From contig JANTUC010000016.1 in NCBI GenBank assembly GCA_026873275.1, forward strand, positions 806,001 through 870,000: DNA of 64,000 bases, written 5' to 3'. Source of the DNA: Pseudopithomyces maydicus. Its lineage: Eukaryota; Ascomycota; Dothideomycetes; Pleosporales; Didymosphaeriaceae. Shown here in pieces: positions 10,591-21,667 of the stretch. The notes under the pieces were generated by a model that worked only from the letters and a program-made list of their open reading frames with translations, had not been told where the DNA came from and searched no databases. Positions within the stretch are counted from its first letter, which is position 1. The number at the start of each line of letters is the position of its first letter. A program made the translations under genes and the position numbers.

Positions 10591-12172
10591 CTACTCGGAG
10601 ACGTTTATGATAACGGCTTCCTCGTCATCCTCGCTATCCGAGATCATGACAGGTGAAGATGATGCGCTGGGCTCTGAAAGAAACGCCTGTTCCTCCTGAC
10701 TGAGAGGCTCATAAGAGAGGCTCTGGATCACTCCTCGATCGGGGCTCGTGCTAGAGCTGGAGGCTGGGGAGTTGTTGCCTTGCCAGTGAACAGCTTCGGA
10801 AAGATACTGATTCCACTGGCGATATGTTAAGCTCGTCGGGCTAAACATCGCTGGGTCGTATATGAACGGAACCGGAGCCGCCGGTGGGATTTCCTCCCCA
10901 ATCGCCATTTCGTCGTGCCTCATGGTCCGCTCCTTGCTACCTGGCTAGCCTTCACGCTCGCCAGAGTATAGACCAGGCTCCAACGTTCGTTCTCAGAGTT
11001 GAAGGTCTGGCGGAACTTTTGGATCAGTTCTGGCTTGGGTTCCAGTTCGATATACTGATCTAATCCGTTTCTTCGGTAATCCAAGATCATCTTGATATAA
11101 AACTGGAACATCCTGGAAACATACGGCCCGCACGGCCCCGAATCACTCGCAGAGTTGTCTCGGTATTGGTCCGGGGGGTTTCCGCCGCAAAAATCTGGTA
11201 TTTCTCACCAAGAATCTTCCCAACAGCCGTCGCGAGGTCCCAAGCCAATTGCCGCCATTCGGAGCTCGTTCGCGTCGATTCGTACCCATCAATGTACCAC
11301 GCTTCACGCTTACGGCGATCGATTGCAAGCAGAGACCAATGGTACCCGTGAGTTCCTTCGTAGGTCGTTTCGACCATCCCGCTGTTGATGGGGAGGAAAA
11401 CGTAATCCTTGTCCTCGAGCAACTTGATGTACTCCTTCTGCGCCCCCATGTCGTCGTCCAACATGATGAACCGTATGGACTGGACCGCATTAGGGCCGAG
11501 CAGACCAATCTTATTGGCCTCGGTGTTGTAGTACTGGCAAGTCAGGTGCACCGCAGCCTCAAGTACTTCGTTGCTGTACCAGCACTCGGACCCTGATAGT
11601 TCGACGATGCCATGTAGGTCTTCATTCGTTATAGTCAGACCTAACCCCAAGCTAACGTATGTTTCCCTGTTCATAGCTGGCACAATGTCGCCCCAACGAT
11701 GTAATGAACGGTGTCGAAGCGGGTCTGGGATTGGGATTTGGCGCTCGCCTTGTTGCTGAATAGGCTCTTCAGTTTCGCGCGTAGAGACTTCAAGCTTTTC
11801 GAAGCCTAAATGAGTTGCACGTGTTGTGACCGGTACGCTCAAGTCCTCAGGCTCCACCCTATGCATGCGGGGCCTGTATCTAGGCTTTTGAATGGTACGC
11901 GGGCCTACCGTCACATCGACCGAGTAACGGCGACTCCTCTGGGGCATCCGCATGGGCCTAGTAGGTGCTAAGCCGCGCGCGAATCCCCGTGAGGATATGA
12001 TGTTGATGTCGTCGTGTTGGAAGGACATGATCGTGCCCGTCTGTGCGAAGGCGTGGGGGCGTTCGTCGTCGGCGCGCTGGTCTGGACGCAGATGCCAGGA
12101 AGCAGTTGGACTTGGCCAGGACATTACTCGGAGCTTTCTTGATCTTGCGGGCGAGTGGGCTGAGCGCTTCAT
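10591..12172 (-). CDS. Ulp1/C48-type SUMO protease-like protein, frame interrupted
   Basis: The gene can only be read through by changing frame twice. Frame 1 (12172 to about 11175) has the N-terminal half and the C48 fold up to the catalytic His (GYHWSLLAID) and Asp (AWYIDGYES). The catalytic Cys segment (SDSGPCGPYV), followed by FQFYIKMILDY, is in a second frame (about 11170-10935). A third frame (10923-10591) supplies an acidic tail. Each shift has the sense of one missing base. The first falls at a run of six G (+ strand, 11173-11178). With two bases counted in, the length is 528 codons including the stop. The tail has a SUMO-interaction-like motif (VMIS followed by DSEDDEE). No intron of acceptable size explains either shift. 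It is either a decayed gene or, more likely, sequence error. The role would be a SUMO/ubiquitin-like isopeptidase. Confidence 0.7.
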
Positions 12173-12961
12173 AATTTCAGGCAGTCGGGTGAGTCTGGTC
12201 GCAGGCGTGCGCTTGTAAGTTGGGTGAATGCTGATGTCTGGGCGTATTTGTGGATTTCGGGGATGTGACAGGAAGTAGAAGACTGAGCGAGGCGGGCGGC
12301 CTTTTATGGATTATTCGAGAGGGTTGAATGAATTAGCGCCGCGTGAAGATGGTTGAACGATCGCTTTTACCTGTCGCGTACCACGCTTGCACGAACCAGG
12401 TTTGCGGTTGAGGGGGACAAAGTTGACCCAAACTAGACCTTGGATTGTTCTCTTTGGGGTTTGGAGGCCAGCAACTGTGCCATCAGTCATACTATTGGAA
12501 TACAAACAGGCTGTCTTTCATGCCAGGCCTCTTTATCAGGATTATAATTCAAATGCCCTTATCCAGTTTGGCTGACAGCCTGGTTTCCTTGGTACGTCCC
12601 TAGTCTTGGACCTTTAGGGACCTCGATTAGTCTAGAATAGTACCCTAGATACGATACCGTCTGTTAAACATCCCGCCCCCACACCGTCTCCCACGCGCAA
12701 GCAACCCCTAAGGGTCCATTACACATCCAGCGCGCTAGCAGAAGTAGTCAACGTGAGTCGACCAAACAGATACCAGGCGAGTCTGGCCGTTTGTATGTTC
12801 CAATTCGCGAGAAGTCCCGATCGTAGAACATGAACGGAATGGATTGCGCCCGACCGTCCATACTTGACCCTGAATGTACTATCCAAAAGACGTTGGTGAG
12901 AACATGTTCATCGTTCTCGTTGAGCTCCTGTTCCGTAGAGTTGCAAAATTTCTAGAAATTG
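12173..12961. other. intergenic region
   Basis: About 0.79 kb between two minus-strand genes. No supported coding frame, RNA gene or repeat. Confidence 0.6.
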
Positions 12962-14664
12962 TTAGCCTCCCAAACATAGTCTGAGGACCGGTTCGTTTGG
13001 ACCCGTACCACGTTTCCTCAGGGATGAATCGTCCATTCCGCATTTCCAAGTGACCCACGCATCGAACCCTCCCGAGCCCTGCACTAAATCCATGAGCCGC
13101 TTCAGTTCTTCCACATCATTGGTATCGACGTTTGGGTAACAGTTACGATGGTCCGCCAGCATTCGAACCAGACAAGTGCCAGCATGAGATAGGCTTAGTG
13201 TTGTGAATAACCCGAAATCTGGTTTGAGAAAATATTTCGCACTAAGAGCAATACAGATGCAGTACTTCAAGATATCGGAATTGGCGGCTTGGTGTTCACC
13301 CAATCGTGGAAATAGTGTTTCCGAGTATTTGTGGAATACTAGATCCATTGTTGCGCGGAGAATCGCACAAGACGTCCAGTATATTGTCATAGCGTACAGA
13401 CGATGAAGTCCGGCCTGAGCAAGGATGTCAGGCAGATGGACTTGCTGTGCTGGATTGTCGAGTCCTCTGCGAAGCGCTTCTGTGCATGAAGGATCACGTT
13501 CCTCGCAAATGATGATAAACTGGCCGTACCACGCTCGTAACTCGCGATTGATGTTCGAGCAATGAGTAACGAACAAATTTAGCTTAGCATGATCTTCTGA
13601 ATTCTCTGGTCGGGCACTGATGGTTTCCCACTCTTCAAGAACCCCGGGAATTTGGACCAGCACATCCATGGCCATGTCAATAGCGTCTTTAGAACGATTG
13701 CTCCAAGGCTTGGTCATCCATTCGGCGCCGGAGAGGAAGGTCCCGGTGCGAGCCGATAGGGCAGCTATGGTGCCGTTGTAGCGGGCTTCGAGGAACAATT
13801 CATGTGTTCCGGGATGCGAGAAGTCTTCCGGTGAGCGAAGGCGAACAAGATTCAGTAGACCACTGATGTGACCTTTCCAATTCTCTGCCGACGCACCTAC
13901 ATCGTTGATTTGCTGAAAACATGTTAGATTGTGCGTTTGTTGCCACGAAGAACGTACTTCATAGAGTGCTAATATGCGGCAACAATTCAGTACCCCGAAG
14001 GGCTTTGCATCACCAGGAGATTTCAACTCTTTAGACAGCATCATCAGTGCCTTTCCATATAATTCAATGCCTCGGCGCGTAAGATCCCTGTCTCGTGTAT
14101 CTCTTCCAACCTTTGATGCACTTAGTGCAGATAATGCACATTTCAAGATTGCACTTTGGGGAGCCGAGTTCGACGTGTACTCTGCCCACTTCGCTTCATG
14201 ATGAATCGAAGACGGTTTCCAAAAGGAAAACGTAACGGGCTTCGGCAGATACAAGTTCCAAAAAAGGTCGATGTACTGTGATTCCAACGCGTTTCGTGTC
14301 AATTTTTCAGACAACGTAACAACAGGAGGGGTTTCTTGCTTTGGACGCGCTTTCCGAATGGAAGTCTGCGATGGCTTAGTCGTAGGCCTGTATGACCCTT
14401 TTCCGTGATGGTCGGTGTGAACCATGACTACGTTGCGCTCATAGCCACCGCATGTGTACTGGCCTCGAGTGCAAACACCACATACTGGACGTAGTAGATC
14501 ACACTGGATTGATATTGGTTAATAAACGATATAGAGCAGATCAGCGTCTTTCATACCTTCTTCTTCCTTTGTCGACAGGTCGAACAGCCTTTGCAGAAAA
14601 CGATCAGAACTGAAAAGATAGTTTACTCAGATCACGTACCTTTCGATCTTGGAACTCCTACCAT
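12962..14664 (-). CDS. Zn2Cys6 fungal transcription factor
   Basis: Four exons: 14640-14664, 14557-14588, 13958-14503 and 12962-13912, with introns of 51, 53 and 45 nt, giving 517 residues. The first two introns split the DNA-binding motif, a common arrangement in this family. Splicing joins MVGVPRSK to GCSTCRQRKKK and then to CDLLRPVCGVC. The six zinc-binding Cys are at 10, 13, 20, 27, 30 and 37 (CX2CX6CX6CX2CX6C). The remainder is the helical fungal transcription factor domain, with typical ALYE, GHISGLLNLVRLRSPE and LFLEARY segments. The 45-nt third intron is a multiple of three and free of stops, so it could be mistaken for coding sequence. Removing it restores the usual spacing. The rhodopsin-like receptor gene lies upstream. 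Target genes unknown. Confidence 0.88.
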
Positions 14665-15595
14665 CTTAGGCTAATGAGCACGTCAAGGTCACGTACGTGC
14701 CACCTGTCCTTAACCGTCCGTATAAAGTCAACGGCGACGGGGTAAATAACTTCAAAGAGTGCCTGACATAACCGCAGCAAAAGGGGGTTAAACAACAGCT
14801 ATTTGTCGAAACATCGTAGTGGAGAAGGAGATGCAGTTAGGTGGAGTAAGCACGGTTGCGTGCACGTAATTTACTAATTTCGGTTAGGCGCGCAGAATGT
14901 ATCCTAGATGGGACTAGCAGAATATGGGGTCGGGTGTGCAACAACTGCGCGAGATTCATTCATAGTGGGGCTACATATGGCCGAGACACCCGAACTCCAC
15001 TCTGTGATTGTAAGACAACCTAACCTGCGAATAGTGGGTGGTGAATATACTAGTTCCCCAAGTTAACACCCTTTTTTGCCAACAACCACTTTTGTGAATT
15101 TGAATATTTGGATCAAACGAATCACCTGTTCAGCAATCTTTTGTGACTAAATATTGTGGAGGTAATCTGGGATATTTCACAGATGTTGATTCAACGACGT
15201 GAAAGCTGTGTACAATGGCTCAATCTCAGGAGTGGTTTACGAGAGTTTACAAAGCTACACGCGTCAATACGGGGGAGGGTTATATCTACTTATGTGCTCA
15301 TGAAACCCAATCGTTCTGTGTTATTCGGTATGCTACCGACAAGTCACTGGAAAAGACGTGTTCTCAGATATCTATAATCTTCGCATGAGAATAACTGAGA
15401 TGGTCGAGAGAAAGAAGGTCAAGATTATGATTGTAATTTGCTACTAATAAATGAATTAGTTTTTAATATATATTTCCATCATATATCTGTAGCCTGATAA
15501 TGGCGATCAACTAATTTGTTTCCATAATTGTTTCCCTAGTAGTATATCCACATACAAAAAAGAATACAGTGTACATGTCCCGCTTGTCGCGCTGG
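14665..15595. other. intergenic region
   Basis: About 0.93 kb. It becomes AT-rich after about 15.0 kb, especially 15410-15560. No convincing coding frame. It holds the promoter of the Zn2Cys6 gene. Confidence 0.6.
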
Positions 15596-16821
15596 TCACA
15601 ACACATGGTGCGTAACCGTCACATTTTTCGTAACCACTACGCCATCTTGCTGATCTTTTGTCTCTGCTCCCATGGAGCTAGGAGATGGCTTTCGATCAAG
15701 AAAGGTAAGCTCCAGCTCGTCATCCCACTCCCCGCCCCTAATCTCCGTGACATGATTACTAGGGTGCCCGGACCCCGTCTGCATGTATCCTTGCGTGTTT
15801 CGGGCGTACGACGAGTTGGTCGGGGTCTCCTTACGCACTATGAGGTTTTTGAGGCCGGGAAGCGAGGCGACGATGACGGCGGTGGCCATTTCGGCGGTGC
15901 ACCAGGTGTCTGGTTTATCAGTTTAGCACATGTGCGCGATGAAGACTAAGCGATGAGTGACGTACCTCCAACAGTGTCTTCAAGATTCAGATCAACGGAG
16001 TATTCGATGAAGCGAACGAGGCTGATGATCATTGTGAGTGCACCCAGGCTGAAGATGCCGCACAGCCCGAGCTTTTGGCGTTTGCGGAGCTTCAGGCAGG
16101 AGATCATGAAGAATGGTAGGACGAAGAGGAGGATGTCGGTCGAGAAGTTGAGCACCCAATTTGCGCGTAACGCATTTGGGTTGTTCCAGACGGAATTGAA
16201 TTGGTTTTCTAGCGACCTGTATGAAAGTGTCAGCCGGCATTCCAGGAACCAGATAGATCTATGTAGAGTCTCACCAATTGTCGGTAATCGGAATACATAA
16301 CAGTGCATCCATCAACAGTGACGCGAGACCGGCGCAGGCCATGTATGTCGTTCCCAAGTACAGTCCAAATCTCAGCCGCCTGAAACCCACTGGAATCAAC
16401 CACCAATAAAAGGCGAGGATGGAGGCTTTGGGCATGTAGAGACCCATGTCGAAGAGGAAACTGGCTGCATACACGGTCTAAAGCTTATACTCAGCACACC
16501 TTCTGACGGCTTCGACGAGGTAACGAACCTTCAAGTACGTGATAGAGTCACTCCAGCCCTCTTCGGTCAAAGGATGGTCGATCTGAATCGCGAGCGTCTT
16601 GACACAGCAGATGACCCACCCTAACGTGCAGAACCATCCTGCCCATATGAAATAGTCGGACAGCGTGAGAGCCCGACCCTCAATACGAATTCGGACGTAG
16701 CATCGTAGCAAAGTGACAATCAAAGCTAACCCAAGCAGTATGGACTGAGCAGCCTTTGAACATGTCAGTGACGTCTAGAATAGGTGATGGGCTTTCTTAC
16801 GATAGACTCCCGTATATTCAT
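15596..16821 (-). CDS. SAT4-family rhodopsin-like integral membrane protein
   Basis: Five exons: 16801-16821, 16529-16753, 16275-16477, 15966-16216 and 15596-15909, with introns of 47, 51, 58 and 56 nt, giving 337 residues. It has seven hydrophobic segments, beginning with SILLGLALIVTLLRCYVR and including LSDYFIWAGWFCTLGWVICCV, AASFLFDMGLYMPKASILAFYW, NFSTDILLFVLPFFMI and GIFSLGALTMIISLVRFIEY. The family hallmarks are present: R-x-Y-x-R after the first segment, the DYF start of the second, a DLxLxxxP-like segment, and the D-T-W-x-x-x-E step before the last helix, rebuilt by the final splice. The cytoplasmic tail has no domain. Members are PTH11-like or orphan fungal membrane proteins; the ligand is unknown. 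The very short first exon is the least certain part and a longer N-terminus is possible. Confidence 0.85.
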
Positions 16822-19301
16822 CCTGCTGACAACCCGTATCGTGTCAAGGCTTACGCATAGTCATGAACGAGGTAACCGTCGAGGATCGCTCCTTTACAAG
16901 AGTGAAAACCGAAGAGTCCACTAAGATACTCCACGACTACCCACCCCATCTCCCGCCTGCTTATCTGGATCGCTGCGTGGCATGATTCAGGAGAGGTTTC
17001 ATGGCGAGGTCCCCGTACTTGGCGGCACGTAGTGTCCCAACGGTGCTCAACGCTAGCGACGCAACAGGGGCTTATCTGCTAATCCATTCATCCTCACGTA
17101 GATCATGATTGTCGCACGTCGATCTGGGTGGCCCTTTGTATTCCCCCGTATTTATGCGATAATCGCACCGGTTGCGAAACGCATGACATTACATGCATAC
17201 ATGCATATATGCAAGCAACAGGCACACATGTTAGATAGCAACCAAGCGAGTTTCTGTCCCTCCTCTCGAGCACCTACCTCGCCGAATCCAAGCCCCCGAT
17301 GGCCTTTGCAAAGCCTAGAATCCCACTTCCTCGGAGCAAGCCGAGCCTAGCGTGATGGCGAAGGAACAGAACCAGCGCGAAGAGCCCAGGGACCTGAAAA
17401 ATAGCGAGGAAATCATTTCGCGGGAGTACCGAGAAGGGGATATCCTTGTGTCCTTCGTAAGCTAGGCGACGACATTCCCTCGCAGTGGTCCAGATGTTCC
17501 CAGACCACCGCGGAGTCGGGCTGTTCCGCCGCTATGGCACCAATCATACGTTAGATGGTGCTAGCACGGCCCCGGTACCGCTTGTGCGGGAAGGCACTTG
17601 CTCAGGTCGAATACCTCATTGTGATGAAAATGGGTATTTTGATCGGCTTGTTTGTGTTGGATGATTGACGTATTTGGTCAGCGAGGGGATGGAAAGTTGG
17701 AAGTATGTGGGTATGCGAACTAGATAGAGTATGGTGGCAAAAGTGGAAATACACAATTTATTGGGGCGCGTAAGAACTCGGTTGAACATCTACTTTGCGT
17801 TAGGATGGGGTTAGACAGAGGGTTCGGTGCCTGGGTAGAATGAAGCCAAATTTGATGCCCTGGGTACCGCACCCGCGGAGGTCCTGTAGACTTAACTTTT
17901 TCGCTTGTGATTCTCACATCGAGTCCACCCTGGGCGCCATTTTCATTTGCTTCACTGTAAAGTTGACTTGGGCGTTCTGTAATGGTAGAGCAATGTCAGT
18001 GACGGTGTAAACGAGCGGCGCGAGTCCACAGACCCATCCGTTCCCATTCCATACCCTGGTGACCTACCCGCCAGCAAAACCTCCTAAACGAATAGATATA
18101 CTCGAAAAGTGCACGAAGAAAATAGAAGAAGAGAGAATCTAGATTATTATGAAGAAATATAAGTTCGGGAAAGGCTCAAAGATGATAAGTTACAGCACTT
18201 GGTAACTGCCAACGAAAGAGAATATCACACTACTCAAAAAAGATAAGAATCTGACGACAAAAAATTAGCTTTTTAATTTATACTGTATGGGTAGGTAGGC
18301 GGCAGGCCTTGAGGTTGTAATATTACCAGAGTTTACCGTTTTCTACGCTTACCGGGGTGTCTAGAGCAATGTGAGGGTCGCCTGTAAGGGTATGTAGCTC
18401 ACTGTTGTCGGTTTTGGCCTTTCTAGTGTCTTCAAATTTTGTTTAATTGATCATTCGACGTTTCAGAAATAGAAGGCTTGGGGTTTCCTGCAAGCGCGGG
18501 CTTCTATCTTCTAGCCATAACTCTGTAAGGTGTCTAAACTTACACCCTATAAGCTGCTTTCTTAAGTAGTTCGTCTACATGAATATTAACTACAGGTTAA
18601 TATATATCCAACTTACTGTATCCTTCCAAAAGACTAAAGTGGTAAATAAGGCTATCTAGCATTACACAAGCGTTGGAGTAAAGTAGAAGTAGACCTGGAT
18701 TCATCCCTCTACTTCTAATCTAGTCGCGTCCTATTATCAATAAAGTTCTTACTCCTCTTACTAAATCATACGACCGAACGGCAGGATAAAATCGAAATGG
18801 ATGGCTGGTTTGGGAGCCACAGAGGCCGGAGGGATCTTTGTAGCACATGATAGTACAGGCTTCACTTGATCAAAATTCAAGTCGCTAAGAATATCATCTC
18901 ATTCATTCCCATATCCACACCATCCTATGCTATTCCATGCCATCATACCTCCCAACTCTATACACAAGCCTCTACAGCCCCAAGTATATACATCTACGCA
19001 CCACCCCCGCCCAACATATACACACTTTCGCCCCGCATATTTGTAATTGGAAAAAAGAAGGTAAAAACTCCGTCGCTGATGCCTTAACAACTTATGCTCG
19101 GTCCGCAAAGAAAGTCAAGTAACCACTGGAGGTAATAAAAAATGGGATATCTCAACGCGCACAACAGGCGGTGCGCTCAGAAAGAACAAGGTATGCGAGG
19201 AATGCGGGTGACTAGTGAGTGCGTCGCGCAGCATTCCTCGTCTGTGGCGACAACAGCCGCTTCGCACCGTACCTCCAACATCAACACTTACACGCACACC
19301 A
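16822..19301. other. long gene-free interval
   Basis: About 2.5 kb, the longest gene-free stretch in the window. The part from 16.9 to 18.1 kb has average composition with no supported frame. The part from about 18.1 to 18.8 kb is AT-rich and is listed separately. The last 0.5 kb is transcribed-looking 3' flank of the minus-strand coiled-coil gene. Confidence 0.6.
18100..18780. repeat. AT/TpA-rich island, possible RIP-degraded repeat relic
   Basis: By eye this stretch is distinctly richer in AT and in TA dinucleotides than its flanks, with many stops in all frames and no coding frame. Repeat-induced point mutation in filamentous ascomycetes converts CpA to TpA in duplicated DNA and leaves such islands. 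No terminal repeats, target duplication or transposase remnant can be seen, so this is an inference from composition only. Confidence 0.3.
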
Positions 19302-21667
19302 CTACGACAACGGCGGCACCGCGTTCAATATTCTCGTCACCTCGCTCGGCGTCATCGACGTATTCGACAGGGAGCGAACCTGGGAGCCCTTGCGCAGTCT
19401 CTGGAGTCCAATAGCGACCTTCCAGCTCTCCGATTGGTCGATCAGGAAGACGTATTTCTTGCCGTCGCCGTCGCGCACGGAAGCGCGGAAGAGGTACAAG
19501 CCTTTGCTGACTTGTTGGCCAGTCTAAGCGTTATGTCAGTACGGAGAACAACGTTAAGAGAATAGACGTTTTGGGGGTGTACAGGTGGCTTACCTCGACC
19601 AGTTTGAGCGTCCATGCCTTGACGTCCCACTCGCGTTGTGGTATACTTCGCACATCATCATCGATGAACAGGCCTTCGGTTTGGATTTTGAGGATCAAGC
19701 CATCGGTCACCTTACCCACGTTCGACACGAGCTGTGCCACAGGCTTGGGAAAGAGATCATTGAAGAGGTAGACGGCCTTGATCTGGATCTTGTCGGGGTC
19801 ATTTGTGGAGTACGGACCGCGCTGACTTGGAGGTGCTGTAGAGGGTGCTGTCGATGCAGAAGGTGCATAGCTGGATGCTGTGTACGAAGAAGCATGCGAA
19901 GGTGGCTTCGGCGGCCTCGACGTTGTTTCGTATGAGCGTTGCGACTGGTTATCCTCGGTGCCCACGTAAGACTTTGCCGAGGGGCGCTCATAGTTTTTCT
20001 TCGGGGTGACTGTCGCTTTGATAGGCGAGGAGTGTGTCGAGGTCACTGAGGGTGTAGGTGGGCTTCTGACGCCAGCGTATGGATCAAGGCGCTCACCACC
20101 GCCAATACCACCGTATGTGGTGGAGCGCCGACCGGCGATGGACTGTGCAGCGGCAGCTTGAGCAGCAGCTGCTTCTTGGGCTTTGATCTTCTCGGCCTCA
20201 GCTTTGAGACGAGCTTCGCGATCGCGCTGAGCACGTTCACGGGCTGCTTTCAGACGCTCACTGCGCTCTGCATCGGCCTTTGCTTTGACGGCAGCAGCCT
20301 CAGCGGCGATCTTCTCCTCCTCGGCCTTCTTCGCAGCCTCCTCGGCAGCCTTGGCCTGCTGTTCGGCCTCGAGCTTCTCACGGATTTCCTTCTCAATTTT
20401 GGCCCGTTCGGCAGCTTCTTTGGCTTGACGCTCTGCCTCAGCCTTTTCCTTGGCAGCTTTTTCCTTTGCTTCACGCTCCTTAGCAATGCGTACACGAGCT
20501 TCTCGCTCACGTTGCTCCTTCTCCCGAGCACGCATCTTCTCCCACTTCTCCTTTTCTGCCTTTGCCCGTGCTTGTCGCTCGGCTTCTTGTTTGGCCTTGA
20601 GCTCTTCCGCTGCTCGCTGTTCAGCTTCGATGCGTTCAGCTTCTTTCCGCTGTTCAGCTTCGATCCGCTCAGCTTCTCTCCGCTTCTCTTGCTCGATGCG
20701 TTCAGCTTCCCTTCGCTTCTCCTCCGCCTTGCGTTCTTCTTCCTTTCTTCTCTCCTCCTCAGCTCGTTTCCGCTCCGCTTCTTTGCGTTCTGCGTCTTTC
20801 TTTCTTTCCTCTTCTTCCTTGCGCTTGCGGTCCTCCTCGGCTTTCTTAAGCGCCTCTTCCGCTTTTTTACGTGCCTCCTCAGCCTTCTTGCGGTCTTCCT
20901 CGGCCTTCTTGCGGTCTTCCTCGGCCTTCTTACGCTCCTCCTCGGCTTGTTTCTTCTGCTCTTCTTTCTTTCGCTCCTCTTCTCGCTTACGTTCTTCTTC
21001 GCGTTTCCGCTCCTCCTCCCGCTTCCGTTCCTCTTCGCGAGCATCTTGGCCAGGCTGCGAGTTGAACCAGTCGTCGTCGTCCTCTGGAGGCGGGGACTGC
21101 CCCCTCGCTGGCGCCCGCCAGACCACCCTTGACCACCGGCGCCTCTCGGTGGTGGTGCACTACCGTTTGGGTAGCTGCCATGCGGCGGCGGTGGCGGTGC
21201 ACGCTGGTAACTTGAGCCCGCGCCAGCACCGGCTCCGGCACTTCCAGGTCCAGGCCCTCCACCAAAAGCACCAGAGAACCCCCAGAGGACTGAGCCTTGC
21301 CGAATGCCCAACCAAGAATGCCCATGGCTACGACGAGCAGCATGACGCTGTTGTTGCTGCCAGTGTTGAAGTTTTGTGAGATGATGAAGAACCACTGCTT
21401 CACCGTCGGCTCCATCATCTTCCACACAGCAATGCTGGCAACGGTGCTAGCAACGCCAGCAAGGAAGCTGTTCAACTGGACCGACAGGCTGGGCAGGTAG
21501 ATGAAGCCTCCACCTGCCGAGTGTGGTGGTATGATGAAGATATCGTAGTTCCCCGCGGGCAGGCCGCCGCTCCCTGGGCCTCCGCTGTGACTGCGGCCAT
21601 GCGAGCCGCCGGTAGTCTTCGGGTTCTCGCCGTGGGGTGGCGGCGGCGGAGGTGGGCCGTCGTCCAT
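19302..21667 (-). CDS. membrane-anchored coiled-coil protein, two -1 frame breaks
   Basis: Exons 19594-21667 and 19302-19523, with a 70-nt intron. The frame changes twice inside the first exon, each time with the sense of one missing base and each at a run of five C on the + strand (21279-21283 and 21100-21104). Counting those bases in gives 766 codons with the stop. Order of parts: Pro-rich start (MDDGPPPPPPP); a Gly-rich segment; NYDIFIIPPHSAGGGFIYLPSL; two hydrophobic stretches near residues 68-85 and 103-120, likely membrane segments; a Gly/Pro-rich linker; about 280 residues of Lys/Glu/Arg-Ala coiled coil built from repeats such as KREEER and KKAEED; a Ser/Pro-rich region; and a conserved C-terminal domain (IKAVYLFNDLFPKPVAQLVSN through EGLFIDDDV to GKKYVFLIDQSESWKVAIGLQRL). 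This architecture recurs in ascomycetes but is uncharacterised to my knowledge. Confidence 0.78.

Noticed and set aside
10591..10923. Separate small gene on the minus strand starting at MRHDEM
   Set aside because: Its ATG overlaps the stop of the preceding frame, no promoter space exists, and its SIM-containing acidic content fits the tail of the C48 gene better.
20158..21132. 324-codon + strand frame rich in Leu, Phe and Ser
   Set aside because: It is the antisense of the KEER coiled coil: Lys/Glu codons read backwards as Leu/Phe/Ser. The minus-strand gene explains the openness.
20450..21379. 309-codon + strand Ser/Arg/Ala frame
   Set aside because: Another antisense shadow of the same coiled-coil gene, with the same periodicity and no protein-like variety.
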